A stretch of 64,000 nucleotides of DNA from contig NZ_JMCL01000056.1 of NCBI RefSeq assembly GCF_000690905.1, positions 1 to 64,000 of the forward strand, given 5' to 3'. Below the pieces are notes generated by a model. That model had not been told where the DNA came from, did not search any database, and was given only the letters and a program-made list of their open reading frames with translations. Position numbers and translations under genes: made by a program. Positions 42,676-51,425 of the stretch are shown here, one piece after another. The DNA comes from Pseudomonas sp. Ant30-3 (lineage in GTDB: Bacteria; Pseudomonadota; Gammaproteobacteria; Pseudomonadales; Pseudomonadaceae). Numbering within the stretch: the first letter of the stretch is position 1; each line of letters opens with the position of its first letter.

Positions 42676-43077
42676 ATGAGCACGCATCAGGACATTCGGC
42701 CTGACGGGACGGTGGTGTTTCTTCCACACCGTCTCAACCGTCACCCCGTGGTCGTCCGCGGCCTTACCGCGGATGAGCTGTGGATCTGCGCCGGGCTGTC
42801 GGCGGCAGGCAGCCTGGTGGTTGGCGTGCCGCTGGCCTTTGTATTTTCGACGATCGCCATCGTGCCCACGGCCATCATGCTGGGCATCGCTGCCGGGGTG
42901 TTTGCAGGTGGAGGCATGCTGCGTCGCCAGAAACGTGGCAGGCCCGATACCTGGCTGTATCGCCAACTGCAGTGGCGTATTGCACAGCGTCATCCAGCCT
43001 TAGCGTCTTTTGTGGGCGCGCACGCGTTAGTGATCCGATCGGGTTACTGGAGCACGCGCAGGAGCAAGGCAGCGTGA
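42676..43077 (+). CDS. ICE protein TIGR03750 (TraL-like)
   Basis: 133 residues. After FLPHRLNRHPVVVRGLTADE there are two adjacent membrane helices (LWICAGLSAAGSLVVGVPLA; IAIVPTAIMLGIAAGVFAGG) and a basic cytoplasmic end with GRPDTWLYRQLQW. Similar in layout to VirB3/TraL. The stop overlaps the next GTG start by four bases. Confidence 0.88.
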   Translation: MSTHQDIRPDGTVVFLPHRLNRHPVVVRGLTADELWICAGLSAAGSLVVGVPLAFVFSTIAIVPTAIMLGIAAGVFAGGGMLRRQKRGRPDTWLYRQLQWRIAQRHPALASFVGAHALVIRSGYWSTRRSKAA

Positions 43078-43766
43078 GCCGGTTCAAGAACGAAATCACT
43101 CACCTCCAGTCGCACATCAAGACCTTGCGGCTGGGGCTTGGCGCACTACTTGTTATCGCCTTGGTGATGGGCGGCGGCTGGTGGAGCGCACCGCGTGACC
43201 TGACCGTGCACGTCCCGCCAGACCTGCGCTCCGGCAGTACCCGGAAATGGTGGGAAGTGCCACCCGAAAGCGTCTATGCCTTCTCGTTCTACATCTGGCA
43301 GCAACTCCAGCGCTGGCCCACCAACGGTGACGAAGACTATGCGCGCAACATTCATGTACTGGCGCCCTACTTCACCCCCGCCTGCCAGACCTTTCTGCGC
43401 AATGACTATGAATACCGCCGTACGGCAGGTGAGTTGCGTCAGCGAGTACGAGGCCTCTATGAGATCCCGGGGCGCGGCTACGGCGAGAACCCGACCCAGC
43501 GGGTGAAAGTCGTCTCCGACCGCGACTGGATCGTCACGCTTGATGTGACGGCGGATGAGTACTACGGCGCCGAGCAGGTCAAGCGAGCGCTGGTTCGTTA
43601 CCCGCTCAAGGTCGTACGGGTGGACGTCGACCCCGAGCGCAACCCTTTCGGCCTGGCCCTGGACTGCTACAGCGGCGCGCCGCAACGCATCACCACCCCC
43701 GAACCTGTCACGCCTGCCAGCACAACGCCGGGCGGGCTGGGTGCCGCTATGGGAGAGACGCCATGA
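43074..43766 (+). CDS. ICE protein TIGR03746 (TraE/VirB8-like)
   Basis: 230 residues from a GTG coupled to the previous stop. One N-terminal membrane span (LRLGLGALLVIALVMGGGWW) and a periplasmic domain with VHVPPDLRSGSTRKWWEVPP, YAFSFYIWQQLQRWPTNGDE and YARNIHVLAPYFTPACQTFL. Position and topology match TraE/VirB8 assembly proteins. The Pro/Thr tail overlaps the next gene by four bases. Confidence 0.88.
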   Translation: MSRFKNEITHLQSHIKTLRLGLGALLVIALVMGGGWWSAPRDLTVHVPPDLRSGSTRKWWEVPPESVYAFSFYIWQQLQRWPTNGDEDYARNIHVLAPYFTPACQTFLRNDYEYRRTAGELRQRVRGLYEIPGRGYGENPTQRVKVVSDRDWIVTLDVTADEYYGAEQVKRALVRYPLKVVRVDVDPERNPFGLALDCYSGAPQRITTPEPVTPASTTPGGLGAAMGETP

Positions 43767-44671
43767 AACACCTGCTCTGTGCCTTCAGTTTGCTGCTCAC
43801 CGTTGTGTTGTCGCCAGCAGCCCACGCCGTAGAGTTCCTGCACTGGGAACGCCTGCCCCTGGCGGTCTCCCTGGTCGTGGATCAGGAGCGGATCGTGTTC
43901 ATCGACCGCAACGTCCGCGTGGGTGTGCCTGCTTCACTCGCCGGACGCCTGCGGGTACAAAGTGCCGGTGGTGCACTCTATCTGCGCGCCAGTGAGCCCA
44001 TCGAACCAACACGCCTGCAACTGCAAGATGCTGACAACGGGACACTGATCCTGCTGGACATCGCGGCCGAGCCCGCTGTGACAGGTCAGGCGGCGATGGA
44101 GCCGGTGCGTATTGTTGAGGCTGAGGGCCCTGCTCAACGCTACGGCCAGACGGAAACACCCCAGGGCAGTCATGGCAGTGTCGACACAACCGCCCCGCCT
44201 CGCGCCGCCCATGAAACGCCTGTGCCCGTGGTGCTGACCCGCTACGCCGCGCAGAACCTGTACGCCCCACTGCGCACAGTCGGGTCTATTCCTGGCGTGA
44301 CGCGCGTAAACCTGCGCCGCCATCTGCCCCTAGACGCGCTGCTGCCCACCCTGCCCGTTCAGGCCAGAGCCATCGCCGCCTGGCGGCTGGATGATCTGTG
44401 GGTGACCGCCGTCAGGTTGGTCAACAGGTCGACCCGCTGGCTCGCCCTGGATCCGCGCGAACTGCAGGGTGATTTCATGACCGCAACGTTTCAGCATTCA
44501 GCCCTGGGCCCTGTCGGTACCCCGGAAGACACCTCGGTGGTTTACCTGGTGACCCGAGGGCATGGCGTGGCCGAATCTCTGCTGCCGAGAGTGAGCCCGA
44601 TCAATGCGGCGCTGAATCTGCCGCCCCCCTCAACGCCTGCCCCGAAGGACGGAGTTCGTCATGAAAGGTAA
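43763..44671 (+). CDS. ICE protein TIGR03749 (TraK/VirB9-like)
   Basis: 302 residues with a signal peptide (LLLTVVLSPAAHAVEFL). Periplasmic beta-rich domain (RVGVPASLAGRLRVQSAGGA; LYLRASEPIEPTRLQLQDAD), then VVLTRYAAQNLYAPLRTVGS and WRLDDLWVTAVRLVNRSTRW. It resembles TraK/VirB9 outer-membrane core proteins and is expected to work with the lipoprotein at 46075 and the VirB10-like protein that overlaps it by eleven bases. Confidence 0.88.
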   Translation: MKHLLCAFSLLLTVVLSPAAHAVEFLHWERLPLAVSLVVDQERIVFIDRNVRVGVPASLAGRLRVQSAGGALYLRASEPIEPTRLQLQDADNGTLILLDIAAEPAVTGQAAMEPVRIVEAEGPAQRYGQTETPQGSHGSVDTTAPPRAAHETPVPVVLTRYAAQNLYAPLRTVGSIPGVTRVNLRRHLPLDALLPTLPVQARAIAAWRLDDLWVTAVRLVNRSTRWLALDPRELQGDFMTATFQHSALGPVGTPEDTSVVYLVTRGHGVAESLLPRVSPINAALNLPPPSTPAPKDGVRHER

Positions 44672-46094
44672 CGGTCTGCTGAAGTGGCTGATGGTGCCCA
44701 TGGCGCTCTTGCTGGTGTTCGTCGGGATCAAGCTGTTTTCCGGCGGTAACGTCCAACCGGTCAATGACGGCACTCCCCGGCTGACGTCGCAAGAGGCAAA
44801 GGCACTGGGTATCGAGGGCGACACGCCCCGCGACACCGTGGCGACGCTGGTAGGTCAGGTCAAACAACTGCGTACCGAATTGCAGGGTGCGATGGTGGAC
44901 AACAAAACGCAGAAGTCTGAAAACGAGCGGTTGCGTCAGCGTGAAGGCTCAATTGACCGGCGCATTCAGAGTGCGCTGGAGACCGAACGTAACCAGTTGC
45001 GCAACGACCGTGAACAGGTCTCCGGCGAGCGGCAGCAAGCTCAGGGCTTGCTGCAAGACCTGCAGCGCCAAATCGAAGGGCTGTCCAGTCAGCGTGGCGA
45101 TGCCGACCTTCCCATCGGTCTGGGCCTGCAACCCGGGGACGGCGATGGACTCGGCAGTGACGGTATTCACTGGATTGAACCGGACGATGCCAGGCGCGAT
45201 GGCAAAAGTAGCGCCTCCGGCAAGCGCGACAGCTTCAGCTTCCCCACCCGTTTCGGGCCCGCGCAGAAAACGCTGGAAGCGACCCGGGAGACCGTCGTGG
45301 AAGCTGGCAGCAAGGCGGCGGGTGTGTCCACCGCAACGCCGGTTTACACCGTACCAACCAACGCGACGCTGATGGGCTCGATTGCGATGACTGCGTTGAT
45401 CGGGCGCGTGCCAGTGGACGGTACGGTGAATGACCCCTACCCGTTCAAGGTCCTCATTGGTCCCGACAACCTCACCGCCAACGGCATCGACCTCCCCGAG
45501 GTGTCCGGCGCGGTGGTCAGCGGTACCGCATCAGGCGACTGGACGCTGTCCTGCGTGCGCGGCCAGGTCCGCAGTGTGACGTTCGTGTTCCATGACGGCA
45601 CCATCCGCACCGTGCCCGAAGAGGGCGAGCGCGGTGGCAACCAGCAGCAGGACAACAGGGGCAGCAACGCTACCCAGGAGGGCCTGGGCTGGATCAGCGA
45701 TCCCTATGGCATCCCGTGCGTTTCAGGTGAACGCCGCAGCAACGCCCAGCAGTACCTCAGCAGTCAGGCGCTGATTACGGCGGCGGGTGCCGGCATCGCA
45801 TCGCTGATCAAATCGGACAACGACAGCGTCGCTGTGGTGGCCAACAACGGTTCAATGGGCACCGTGGGTATTACCGGCAACGAAGCGGTGGGCCGCATCC
45901 TCGCGGGCGGTGTGCAGGACATGTCGCAGTGGGTGAACAAGCTCTACGGGCAGGCCTTCGCAGCCGTCTACGTCAAGCCCGGCGCCCAGGTCGCCGTCCA
46001 TCTCGAACAACCCCTCACCATCGACTACGCCCCCAAAGGTCGTCGCGTCGATCACCGTTTAGGAGGAGCTCCCCATGCGCAGGATCTGGATTAA
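44661..46094 (+). CDS. ICE protein TIGR03752 (TraB/VirB10-like)
   Basis: 477 residues: N-terminal anchor (LLKWLMVPMALLLVFVGIKL), coiled coil (about 65-150; NERLRQREGSIDRRIQSALE), and a C-terminal beta-barrel domain with TPVYTVPTNATLMGSIAMTA, LIGRVPVDGTVNDPYPFKVL and VYVKPGAQVAVHLEQPLTID. The barrel with an energised membrane anchor is the VirB10/TraB design that spans both membranes. It overlaps the lipoprotein gene by 20 bases. Confidence 0.9.
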   Translation: MKGNGLLKWLMVPMALLLVFVGIKLFSGGNVQPVNDGTPRLTSQEAKALGIEGDTPRDTVATLVGQVKQLRTELQGAMVDNKTQKSENERLRQREGSIDRRIQSALETERNQLRNDREQVSGERQQAQGLLQDLQRQIEGLSSQRGDADLPIGLGLQPGDGDGLGSDGIHWIEPDDARRDGKSSASGKRDSFSFPTRFGPAQKTLEATRETVVEAGSKAAGVSTATPVYTVPTNATLMGSIAMTALIGRVPVDGTVNDPYPFKVLIGPDNLTANGIDLPEVSGAVVSGTASGDWTLSCVRGQVRSVTFVFHDGTIRTVPEEGERGGNQQQDNRGSNATQEGLGWISDPYGIPCVSGERRSNAQQYLSSQALITAAGAGIASLIKSDNDSVAVVANNGSMGTVGITGNEAVGRILAGGVQDMSQWVNKLYGQAFAAVYVKPGAQVAVHLEQPLTIDYAPKGRRVDHRLGGAPHAQDLD

Positions 46095-46509
46095 CGGCCT
46101 GACGGTCCTCATGGTGGCCGTGGCCTTGGCCGGCTGCTCGACCAGCAAGGAAAAGATGCTGCCGCATGACGGCAACACCATGCTCGATATCTGGAACGAG
46201 GAGACCGGCGGTGCCGCGCGTGGCGGGCAGAGTGCCCAGCAGTTGCTGGACGCCCGGCAGTCGCTGCGCCGGTCACTCACGCAAGACGATGTGAACGCGG
46301 CGCCGACTGTCAACGCAAGCTATACCCGTACCGCGCAGAACGAGATCTACCGGCAGTTCCACCGCCTGCCCAATCCGGACCTTGTGATGTACGTCTTCCC
46401 CCATCTGGCAGGCACTGATCCCGCTCCCGTTCCCGGGTACACGACCGTCTTTCCCCTGTACCAGCGAGTCCAGTACGCCATGCCCGGTGAGCGGGTTGAG
46501 GATTACTGA
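46075..46509 (+). CDS. ICE lipoprotein TIGR03751 (VirB7/TraV-like role)
   Basis: 144 residues with a lipobox (VAVALAGCSTSKEKMLPHDG). The conserved body includes LDIWNEETGGAARGG and TRTAQNEIYRQFHRLPNPDL followed by VMYVFPHLAG. An outer-membrane lipoprotein in the core complex. Its stop shares bases with the next ATG. Confidence 0.9.
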   Translation: MRRIWINGLTVLMVAVALAGCSTSKEKMLPHDGNTMLDIWNEETGGAARGGQSAQQLLDARQSLRRSLTQDDVNAAPTVNASYTRTAQNEIYRQFHRLPNPDLVMYVFPHLAGTDPAPVPGYTTVFPLYQRVQYAMPGERVEDY

Positions 46510-49373
46510 TGCGCTGGCCATTCTCCCGCGTCCCTGAGGCGGCTCAGGCAGACAGGCCAACCCCGGATGCCTGGGAGCGCCATGTTGCCGAACTGCAGGC
46601 GCACGGCATTCCGGCGCCGGGCAAGCCCGGTGCCGCGCGGCGGCGTCCTGCAACACAGGCCGACGAGCAGGCGCTTTATGACGTCGCGCCCTCATTCGCT
46701 GATCTGTTGCCCTGGGTCGAATACCTGCCCGATTCAAAATGCATGCTGCTCGAAGACGGCGTCTCCGTCGCGGCATTTTTTGAATTGATGCCCGTCGGTA
46801 CGGAGGGCCGTGAGGCAGCCTGGCTTGCCCAGGCGCGCGACGCCCTGGAAAACGCGCTACAGGACAGTTTCGATGAACTGGATGACTCGCCCTGGGTGAT
46901 GCAGCTCTACGCTCAGGACGAGACCGACTGGAACCCGTACCTTGCCTCCCTGAGCAGCTACCTCCAGCCACGGGCACAGGGCAGCGCCTTCAGCGAGTTC
47001 TACCTGCGCTTTTTCGGTCACCATCTGCGGGCCGTTACCAAGCAGGGCGGCCTGTTCGAGGACCGCACAGTCACCAAGTTACCCTGGCGCGGCCAAACGC
47101 GCCGCGTCCGCCTGGTGGTGTATCGGCGTGCTGGGAGTACGCCCGCCCGACGCGGGCAATCCCCCGAGCAGGCATTGAATGTCATTTGCGACCGGCTGCT
47201 CGGGGGCCTGTCCAATGCGGGCATACGCGCCCGTCGCCTGCAGGCGGCAGATATTCATGCCTGGCTGGTACTCTGGTTCAACCCCCGGCCGACAATGCTC
47301 GGCCCCACGTTAGAAGACCGCGAACGCTTCTACCGCCTCACGTCCTATCCGACGGAGTCCGAACCCGGCGAGCTGGAACTGGCCAGTGGTACGGATTTCG
47401 CGCAGCGCCTGTTTTTCGGCCTGCCCCGCTCTGACGTCGAAAACGGCCTGTGGTACTTCGACGACCTGCCCCACCGGACCGTTGTTGTCGACCGGTTGCG
47501 CACGCCGCCCAACACCGGGCACATCACCGGGGAAACCCGCAAGGGCGGTGATGCGATCAACGCCCTGATGGATCAGATGCCCGAAGACACCGTGATGTGC
47601 CTGACGATGGTCGTCACGCCGCAGGACATCCTCGAGGCGCACCTGAATCACCTGGCGAAAAAGGCAGTTGGTGAAACCCTGGCCTCGGAACAGGCATTGA
47701 AGGACGTCCAGCAGGCGCGCGGGCTGATTGGCAGTGCACACAAGCTGTATCGCGCCTCGCTGGCGTTCTACCTGCGGGGTCAGGACATGGCAGACCTCGA
47801 TACCCGCGGTCTGCAACTGGGCAACGTCCTGCTCAACGCGGGGCTGCAACCGGTACGCGAAGAGGATGAAGTCGCGCCGCTCAACAGCTACCTGCGCTGG
47901 TTGCCCTGTGTCTATGACCCGGGCAAAGACAAACGTCAGTGGTACACGCAGCTCATGTTCGCGCAGCATGTAGCCAACCTGGCACCGACTTGGGGCCGCA
48001 GTGCCGGCACCGGCCGCCCCGGGATCACCTTCTTCAACCGTGGCGGCGGCACCATCACCTTTGATCCGTTGAACCGACTCGACCGCCAGATGAATGCACA
48101 CCTGTTCCTGTTCGGCCCCACCGGTTCAGGCAAGTCGGCCACGCTCAACAACATCCTCAACCAGATCACCGCCATCTACCGGCCACGGCTGTTCATCGTG
48201 GAAGCCGGTAACAGCTTTGGCCTCTACGGTGAGTTCGCCGCGCGCCTGGGGCTGACGGTGCATCGCGTCAGGCTTTCGCCCGGCGCAGGCGTGAGCCTTG
48301 CACCCTTCGCCGACGCCTGGCGTCTGGTCGACACACCCAGCCAGGTCCAGACACTTGATGCCGACGCGCTCGATGAAGAATCCGCCGAGGGCGATGCCAG
48401 TGCTGACGAGCAACGCGACGTGCTGGGTGAACTGGAAATCACCGCGCGATTGATGATCACCGGCGGGGAAGACAAAGAGGAAGCCAGGATGACCCGCGCC
48501 GATCGCAGCCTGATCCGCCAGTGCATCCTCGAGGCCGCCCATCGCTGCGTAATAGAAAAACGCACGGTACTGACCCGTGATGTGCGCAATGCGCTGCGCG
48601 AACGCGGTTGCGATTCGACGTTGCCCGAGACACGTCGTACCCGTCTGCTGGAAATGGCCGATGCGATGGACATGTTCTGTCAAGGCGTCGACGGTGAGAT
48701 GTTCGACAGGCCGGGGACGCCCTGGCCGGAGGCCGATATCACGATTGTCGACCTGGCCACGTTCGCGCGCGAGGGCTACAACGCGCAGCTGTCGATTGCC
48801 TATATCTCGCTGATCAACACCGTCAACAACATCGCCGAGCGCGACCAGTTCCTCGGCCGCCCGATCATCAATGTCACCGATGAAGGCCACATCATCACCA
48901 AGAACCCGCTGCTCGCGCCCTACGTGGTCAAGATCACCAAGATGTGGCGAAAACTGGGCGCCTGGTACTGGCTGGCAACGCAGAACCTGGACGATTTGCC
49001 GAAAGCCGCCGAGCCCATGCTCAACATGATCGAGTGGTGGATTTGCCTGAGCATGCCGCCGGACGAGGTGGAGAAGATTGCCCGGTTCCGCGAACTGAAC
49101 GCCTCGCAGAAGGCCCTGATGCTGTCCGCGCGCAAGGAAGCCGGAAAATTCACGGAAGGGGTGATTTTGTCAAAATCAATGGAGTTGCTGTTCCGTGCGG
49201 TACCGCCCAGCCTGTACCTGGCGCTGGCAATGACGGAACCCGAAGAGAAGGCCGAACGTTTTCAGTTGATGCAGCAGCACGGCATCAGTGAACTGGAAGC
49301 CGCGCTACGGGTTGCCGACCAGATCGACCGGGCGCGGGGCATCGAGCCGCTGCGCTACGACCTGTTTGATTGA
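46509..49373 (+). CDS. Conjugative transfer ATPase (VirB4/TraC-like, TIGR03744)
   Basis: 954 residues. N-terminal TraC-type domain (DLLPWVEYLPDSKCMLLEDG), central Walker A LFGPTGSGKSATLNNI (about 535-544), Walker B region PIINVTDEGHIITKNP, and LGAWYWLATQNLDDLPKAAE, a VirB4 motif. An acidic insert (DALDEESAEGDASADEQRD) follows the Walker A domain. It powers pilus assembly and substrate transport on the cytoplasmic side. Length is normal for the PFL_4706 family. Confidence 0.95.
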   Translation: MRWPFSRVPEAAQADRPTPDAWERHVAELQAHGIPAPGKPGAARRRPATQADEQALYDVAPSFADLLPWVEYLPDSKCMLLEDGVSVAAFFELMPVGTEGREAAWLAQARDALENALQDSFDELDDSPWVMQLYAQDETDWNPYLASLSSYLQPRAQGSAFSEFYLRFFGHHLRAVTKQGGLFEDRTVTKLPWRGQTRRVRLVVYRRAGSTPARRGQSPEQALNVICDRLLGGLSNAGIRARRLQAADIHAWLVLWFNPRPTMLGPTLEDRERFYRLTSYPTESEPGELELASGTDFAQRLFFGLPRSDVENGLWYFDDLPHRTVVVDRLRTPPNTGHITGETRKGGDAINALMDQMPEDTVMCLTMVVTPQDILEAHLNHLAKKAVGETLASEQALKDVQQARGLIGSAHKLYRASLAFYLRGQDMADLDTRGLQLGNVLLNAGLQPVREEDEVAPLNSYLRWLPCVYDPGKDKRQWYTQLMFAQHVANLAPTWGRSAGTGRPGITFFNRGGGTITFDPLNRLDRQMNAHLFLFGPTGSGKSATLNNILNQITAIYRPRLFIVEAGNSFGLYGEFAARLGLTVHRVRLSPGAGVSLAPFADAWRLVDTPSQVQTLDADALDEESAEGDASADEQRDVLGELEITARLMITGGEDKEEARMTRADRSLIRQCILEAAHRCVIEKRTVLTRDVRNALRERGCDSTLPETRRTRLLEMADAMDMFCQGVDGEMFDRPGTPWPEADITIVDLATFAREGYNAQLSIAYISLINTVNNIAERDQFLGRPIINVTDEGHIITKNPLLAPYVVKITKMWRKLGAWYWLATQNLDDLPKAAEPMLNMIEWWICLSMPPDEVEKIARFRELNASQKALMLSARKEAGKFTEGVILSKSMELLFRAVPPSLYLALAMTEPEEKAERFQLMQQHGISELEAALRVADQIDRARGIEPLRYDLFD

Positions 49374-49389
49374 CGTCGAGGAGCCCGCC

Positions 49390-50139
49390 ATGCCTTCGCC
49401 CACTCTTCTCCTCTACCGTCGGTGGCCGTGCGGGGTCTGGCTGCTGGGCTGGGTGATTGCTGTCCTGCTCGTGCTCTGGTTTTGGTCGTGGGCCGACGAG
49501 TCGCATGAGACGACCCACACGTCGGACGCTACCGCTGCCCAGCTCCCAGCCGGCCCACCTTGGCGCTATGGCCCCGCGAATGCGCGCTTCACCATTGTCG
49601 AATACGCCGACCTCGAATGCCCGTACTGCAAGGCCTATGATCCCATTCTGCGGCATTGGATCGACCAGCACCCGGAGGTGAATCTGCAATGGCACCACCT
49701 GCCGCTAGCCATGCACGAGCCGGCAGCGACCCGACAGGCGCGTCTGGCCGAATGCATCGGCGAGTCCCACGGCCATGACGCGTTCTGGCAAGCCATCAGC
49801 TGGATTTACCAGCACACCCGCAGCGACGGCCAGGGCCTGCCGCCCGACACCGAGTACCCCGGCCAGGACCCCACCGTGCAAGCCTGCCTCGCCAGTGAGC
49901 GGCCCGATGCCGTCATCCAGGGGCAGGCCAACGAAGCACGCCACAACGGCGTGAGCGCTACCCCGACCCTGCGCCTGATCGACCACCACAGCGGCCAGTC
50001 ACTGACCCTGGCCGGCCCGGCCGAAGACGACGCATTGCTGTCGGCCTTGGACCTATTGGTTGCCAACGGTACAGCGCCAAACGCAGCACAACCTCATCAC
50101 CAAATGCCTGCCGACGTCGTCGGCGACATGCCCAGATAG
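49390..50139 (+). CDS. DsbA-like thiol-disulfide oxidoreductase
   Basis: 249 residues: one N-terminal anchor (VWLLGWVIAVLLVLWFWSWA), then a thioredoxin fold with active site YADLECPYCKAYDPIL (CPYC) and the cis-Pro loop GVSATPTLRLI. The insert has DsbA/DsbG-type helices. It probably makes or repairs disulfides in periplasmic transfer proteins, many of which have Cys. The last 30 codons overlap structured repeat copy C. Confidence 0.9.
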   Translation: MPSPTLLLYRRWPCGVWLLGWVIAVLLVLWFWSWADESHETTHTSDATAAQLPAGPPWRYGPANARFTIVEYADLECPYCKAYDPILRHWIDQHPEVNLQWHHLPLAMHEPAATRQARLAECIGESHGHDAFWQAISWIYQHTRSDGQGLPPDTEYPGQDPTVQACLASERPDAVIQGQANEARHNGVSATPTLRLIDHHSGQSLTLAGPAEDDALLSALDLLVANGTAPNAAQPHHQMPADVVGDMPR

Positions 50140-50217
50140 CTCGCAGTCTTCAAGGCTATGGCGCGGTTTCGACCGCGTTGACTGCACGCCAGTTCGCCAC
50201 GCATCCCCCGAGCGAAC
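50110..50217 (+). ncRNA. Structured repeat element, copy C
   Basis: Hairpins GCCGAC-GTC-GTCGGC (50110-50124), CGCGGT-TTCG-ACCGCG (50162-50177) and GTTCGC (50192-50197) with GCGAAC (50212-50217). The linker has ACATGCCCAGATAG and TCTTCAAGGCTATGG. The first hairpin differs from copy B by a compensated T-A to C-G pair. It overlaps the end of the DsbA-like gene and precedes radC. Confidence 0.6.
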
Positions 50218-50256
50218 GGCCATCCGCGCAAGCGGTGGCGGATGCCTATCGTCACT

Positions 50257-50283
50257 GTCCCGGAGGGTCCGCCCTCCAGGGAC
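50257..50283 (+). promoter_or_regulatory. Leader hairpin before radC
   Basis: GTCCCGGAGGG (50257-50267) pairs with CCCTCC-A-GGGAC (50272-50283), an 11-bp stem with one bulged A and loop TCCG, ending 30 bases before the ATG. Confidence 0.7.
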
Positions 50284-50313
50284 GGCTGCCTCCAATTCCT
50301 AAAGGAGGTTCCC

Positions 50314-50811
50314 ATGTCCACATCCCTCTCCATGATCAGTGGTAATGCTTCACTCAATCCCGTCGGCACACCGGACGACGACCAAATCATCGAACAGGCG
50401 TTGCTCATCCTTGAGCAGCGAGTGTTCACTCGTGGCCCCTCGCTGCAAAGCCCGGAGGATGTGCGCAATTTCCTGCAGCTGAAAATCGCAGCACAGCCGC
50501 ATGAAGTCTTTGGCGCCGTGTTCCTCGATTCGAAGCATCAGGTGCTGGCCTACGAGCCTTTGTTCCAAGGCACTATCGACAACGCGAGCGTCTATCCACG
50601 GGTGGTGCTCAAGCGCTGTATGGACCATAACGCCGCCGCTCTGGTGCTCTGCCACAATCATCCTTCCGGCTGCACTGAACCCAGTACGGCGGACGAAACG
50701 TTGACCCAGCGATTGAAGGAGATATTGGGACAGGTCGATATCCGTCTGCTGGATCACTTCATCATCGGGAAAGGCGATCCTTATTCGTTCGCCGAACACG
50801 GATTGATCTGA
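50314..50811 (+). CDS. radC: RadC-family JAB/MPN-domain protein
   Basis: 165 residues, the JAB domain only, as usual for ICE-borne RadC. FGAVFLDSKHQVLAYEPLFQ then GTIDNASVYPRVVLKRCMDH and the metal motif LVLCHNHPSGCTEPSTADE, then LLDHFIIGKGDPYSFAEHG. All metal ligands (His, His, Asp pattern) are present. A perfect AAAGGAGG lies six bases before the ATG. The family is tied to mobile elements; its biochemical role is unclear. A second, broken radC lies at 61657. Confidence 0.9.
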   Translation: MSTSLSMISGNASLNPVGTPDDDQIIEQALLILEQRVFTRGPSLQSPEDVRNFLQLKIAAQPHEVFGAVFLDSKHQVLAYEPLFQGTIDNASVYPRVVLKRCMDHNAAALVLCHNHPSGCTEPSTADETLTQRLKEILGQVDIRLLDHFIIGKGDPYSFAEHGLI

Positions 50812-50843
50812 TCCTCTTCGCGCCAGCTTGCTGACGCTCCAAC

Positions 50844-50874
50844 ACCCCATCGGAAGCGATGCTTTCGATGGGGT
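50844..50874. terminator. 14-bp hairpin after radC
   Basis: ACCCCATCGGAAGC (50844-50857), loop GAT, and GCTTTCGATGGGGT (50861-50874) form a 14-bp stem with one G-T wobble, 33 bases after the radC stop. There is no U-tract, so it may stabilise mRNA or act with Rho. Confidence 0.6.
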
Positions 50875-51005
50875 ATCTGCTGTCCACGAAATACCGCGAT
50901 TCATCGGCGCATGGAAACCGGGCACCTCCCAATTCCGATTGTTTGTCGTCGCGTTAAGCGCGATGCGTTGCACTACCGAGGTCATGAACCACCGGATGCT
51001 GCGCC

Positions 51006-51425
51006 ATGTTGTGTTCTCTTCCCCCCAGCCCGATCAGGTGCCTGGCCTTGGTCATAGCGCTGTATGCCTCTGCGGCTAGTGCAATGGATATCTGGGTCAT
51101 CACCGACCGCCAACATCCCGTGCAAGGTACACCTGACCGACTGATCGAACTGGATGCACCCGCGCGTATTGAAGCCGAACTGTCGACCGATCTTCCACGT
51201 GATGTCCAGCAAGCATCACTGTTGGTACAGCAGCGCCTCAAGCACGGCGGCCCCGCGCTGCAACAACGTCTGGCCAGGACCTACCAGGACGTGACCGATG
51301 CCTGGAGCCTGGGCATTACCACCCTCCCCGCCATCGTTATGGATCAACGCTACGTAGTTTATGGCGAGCCGGACGTCGCCAAGGCAATCGCACGCATCGA
51401 GGCCTACCGGAGGACTCAACCATGA
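51006..51425 (+). CDS. ICE protein TIGR03757
   Basis: 139 residues with a signal peptide (CLALVIALYASAASA). MDIWVITDRQHPVQGTPDRL and ITTLPAIVMDQRYVVYGEPD are hallmarks of TIGR03757; the second looks like the end of a TraF/thioredoxin fold. It starts the TIGR03757-03756-03755 operon. Overlaps the next gene by four bases. Confidence 0.88.
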   Translation: MLCSLPPSPIRCLALVIALYASAASAMDIWVITDRQHPVQGTPDRLIELDAPARIEAELSTDLPRDVQQASLLVQQRLKHGGPALQQRLARTYQDVTDAWSLGITTLPAIVMDQRYVVYGEPDVAKAIARIEAYRRTQP

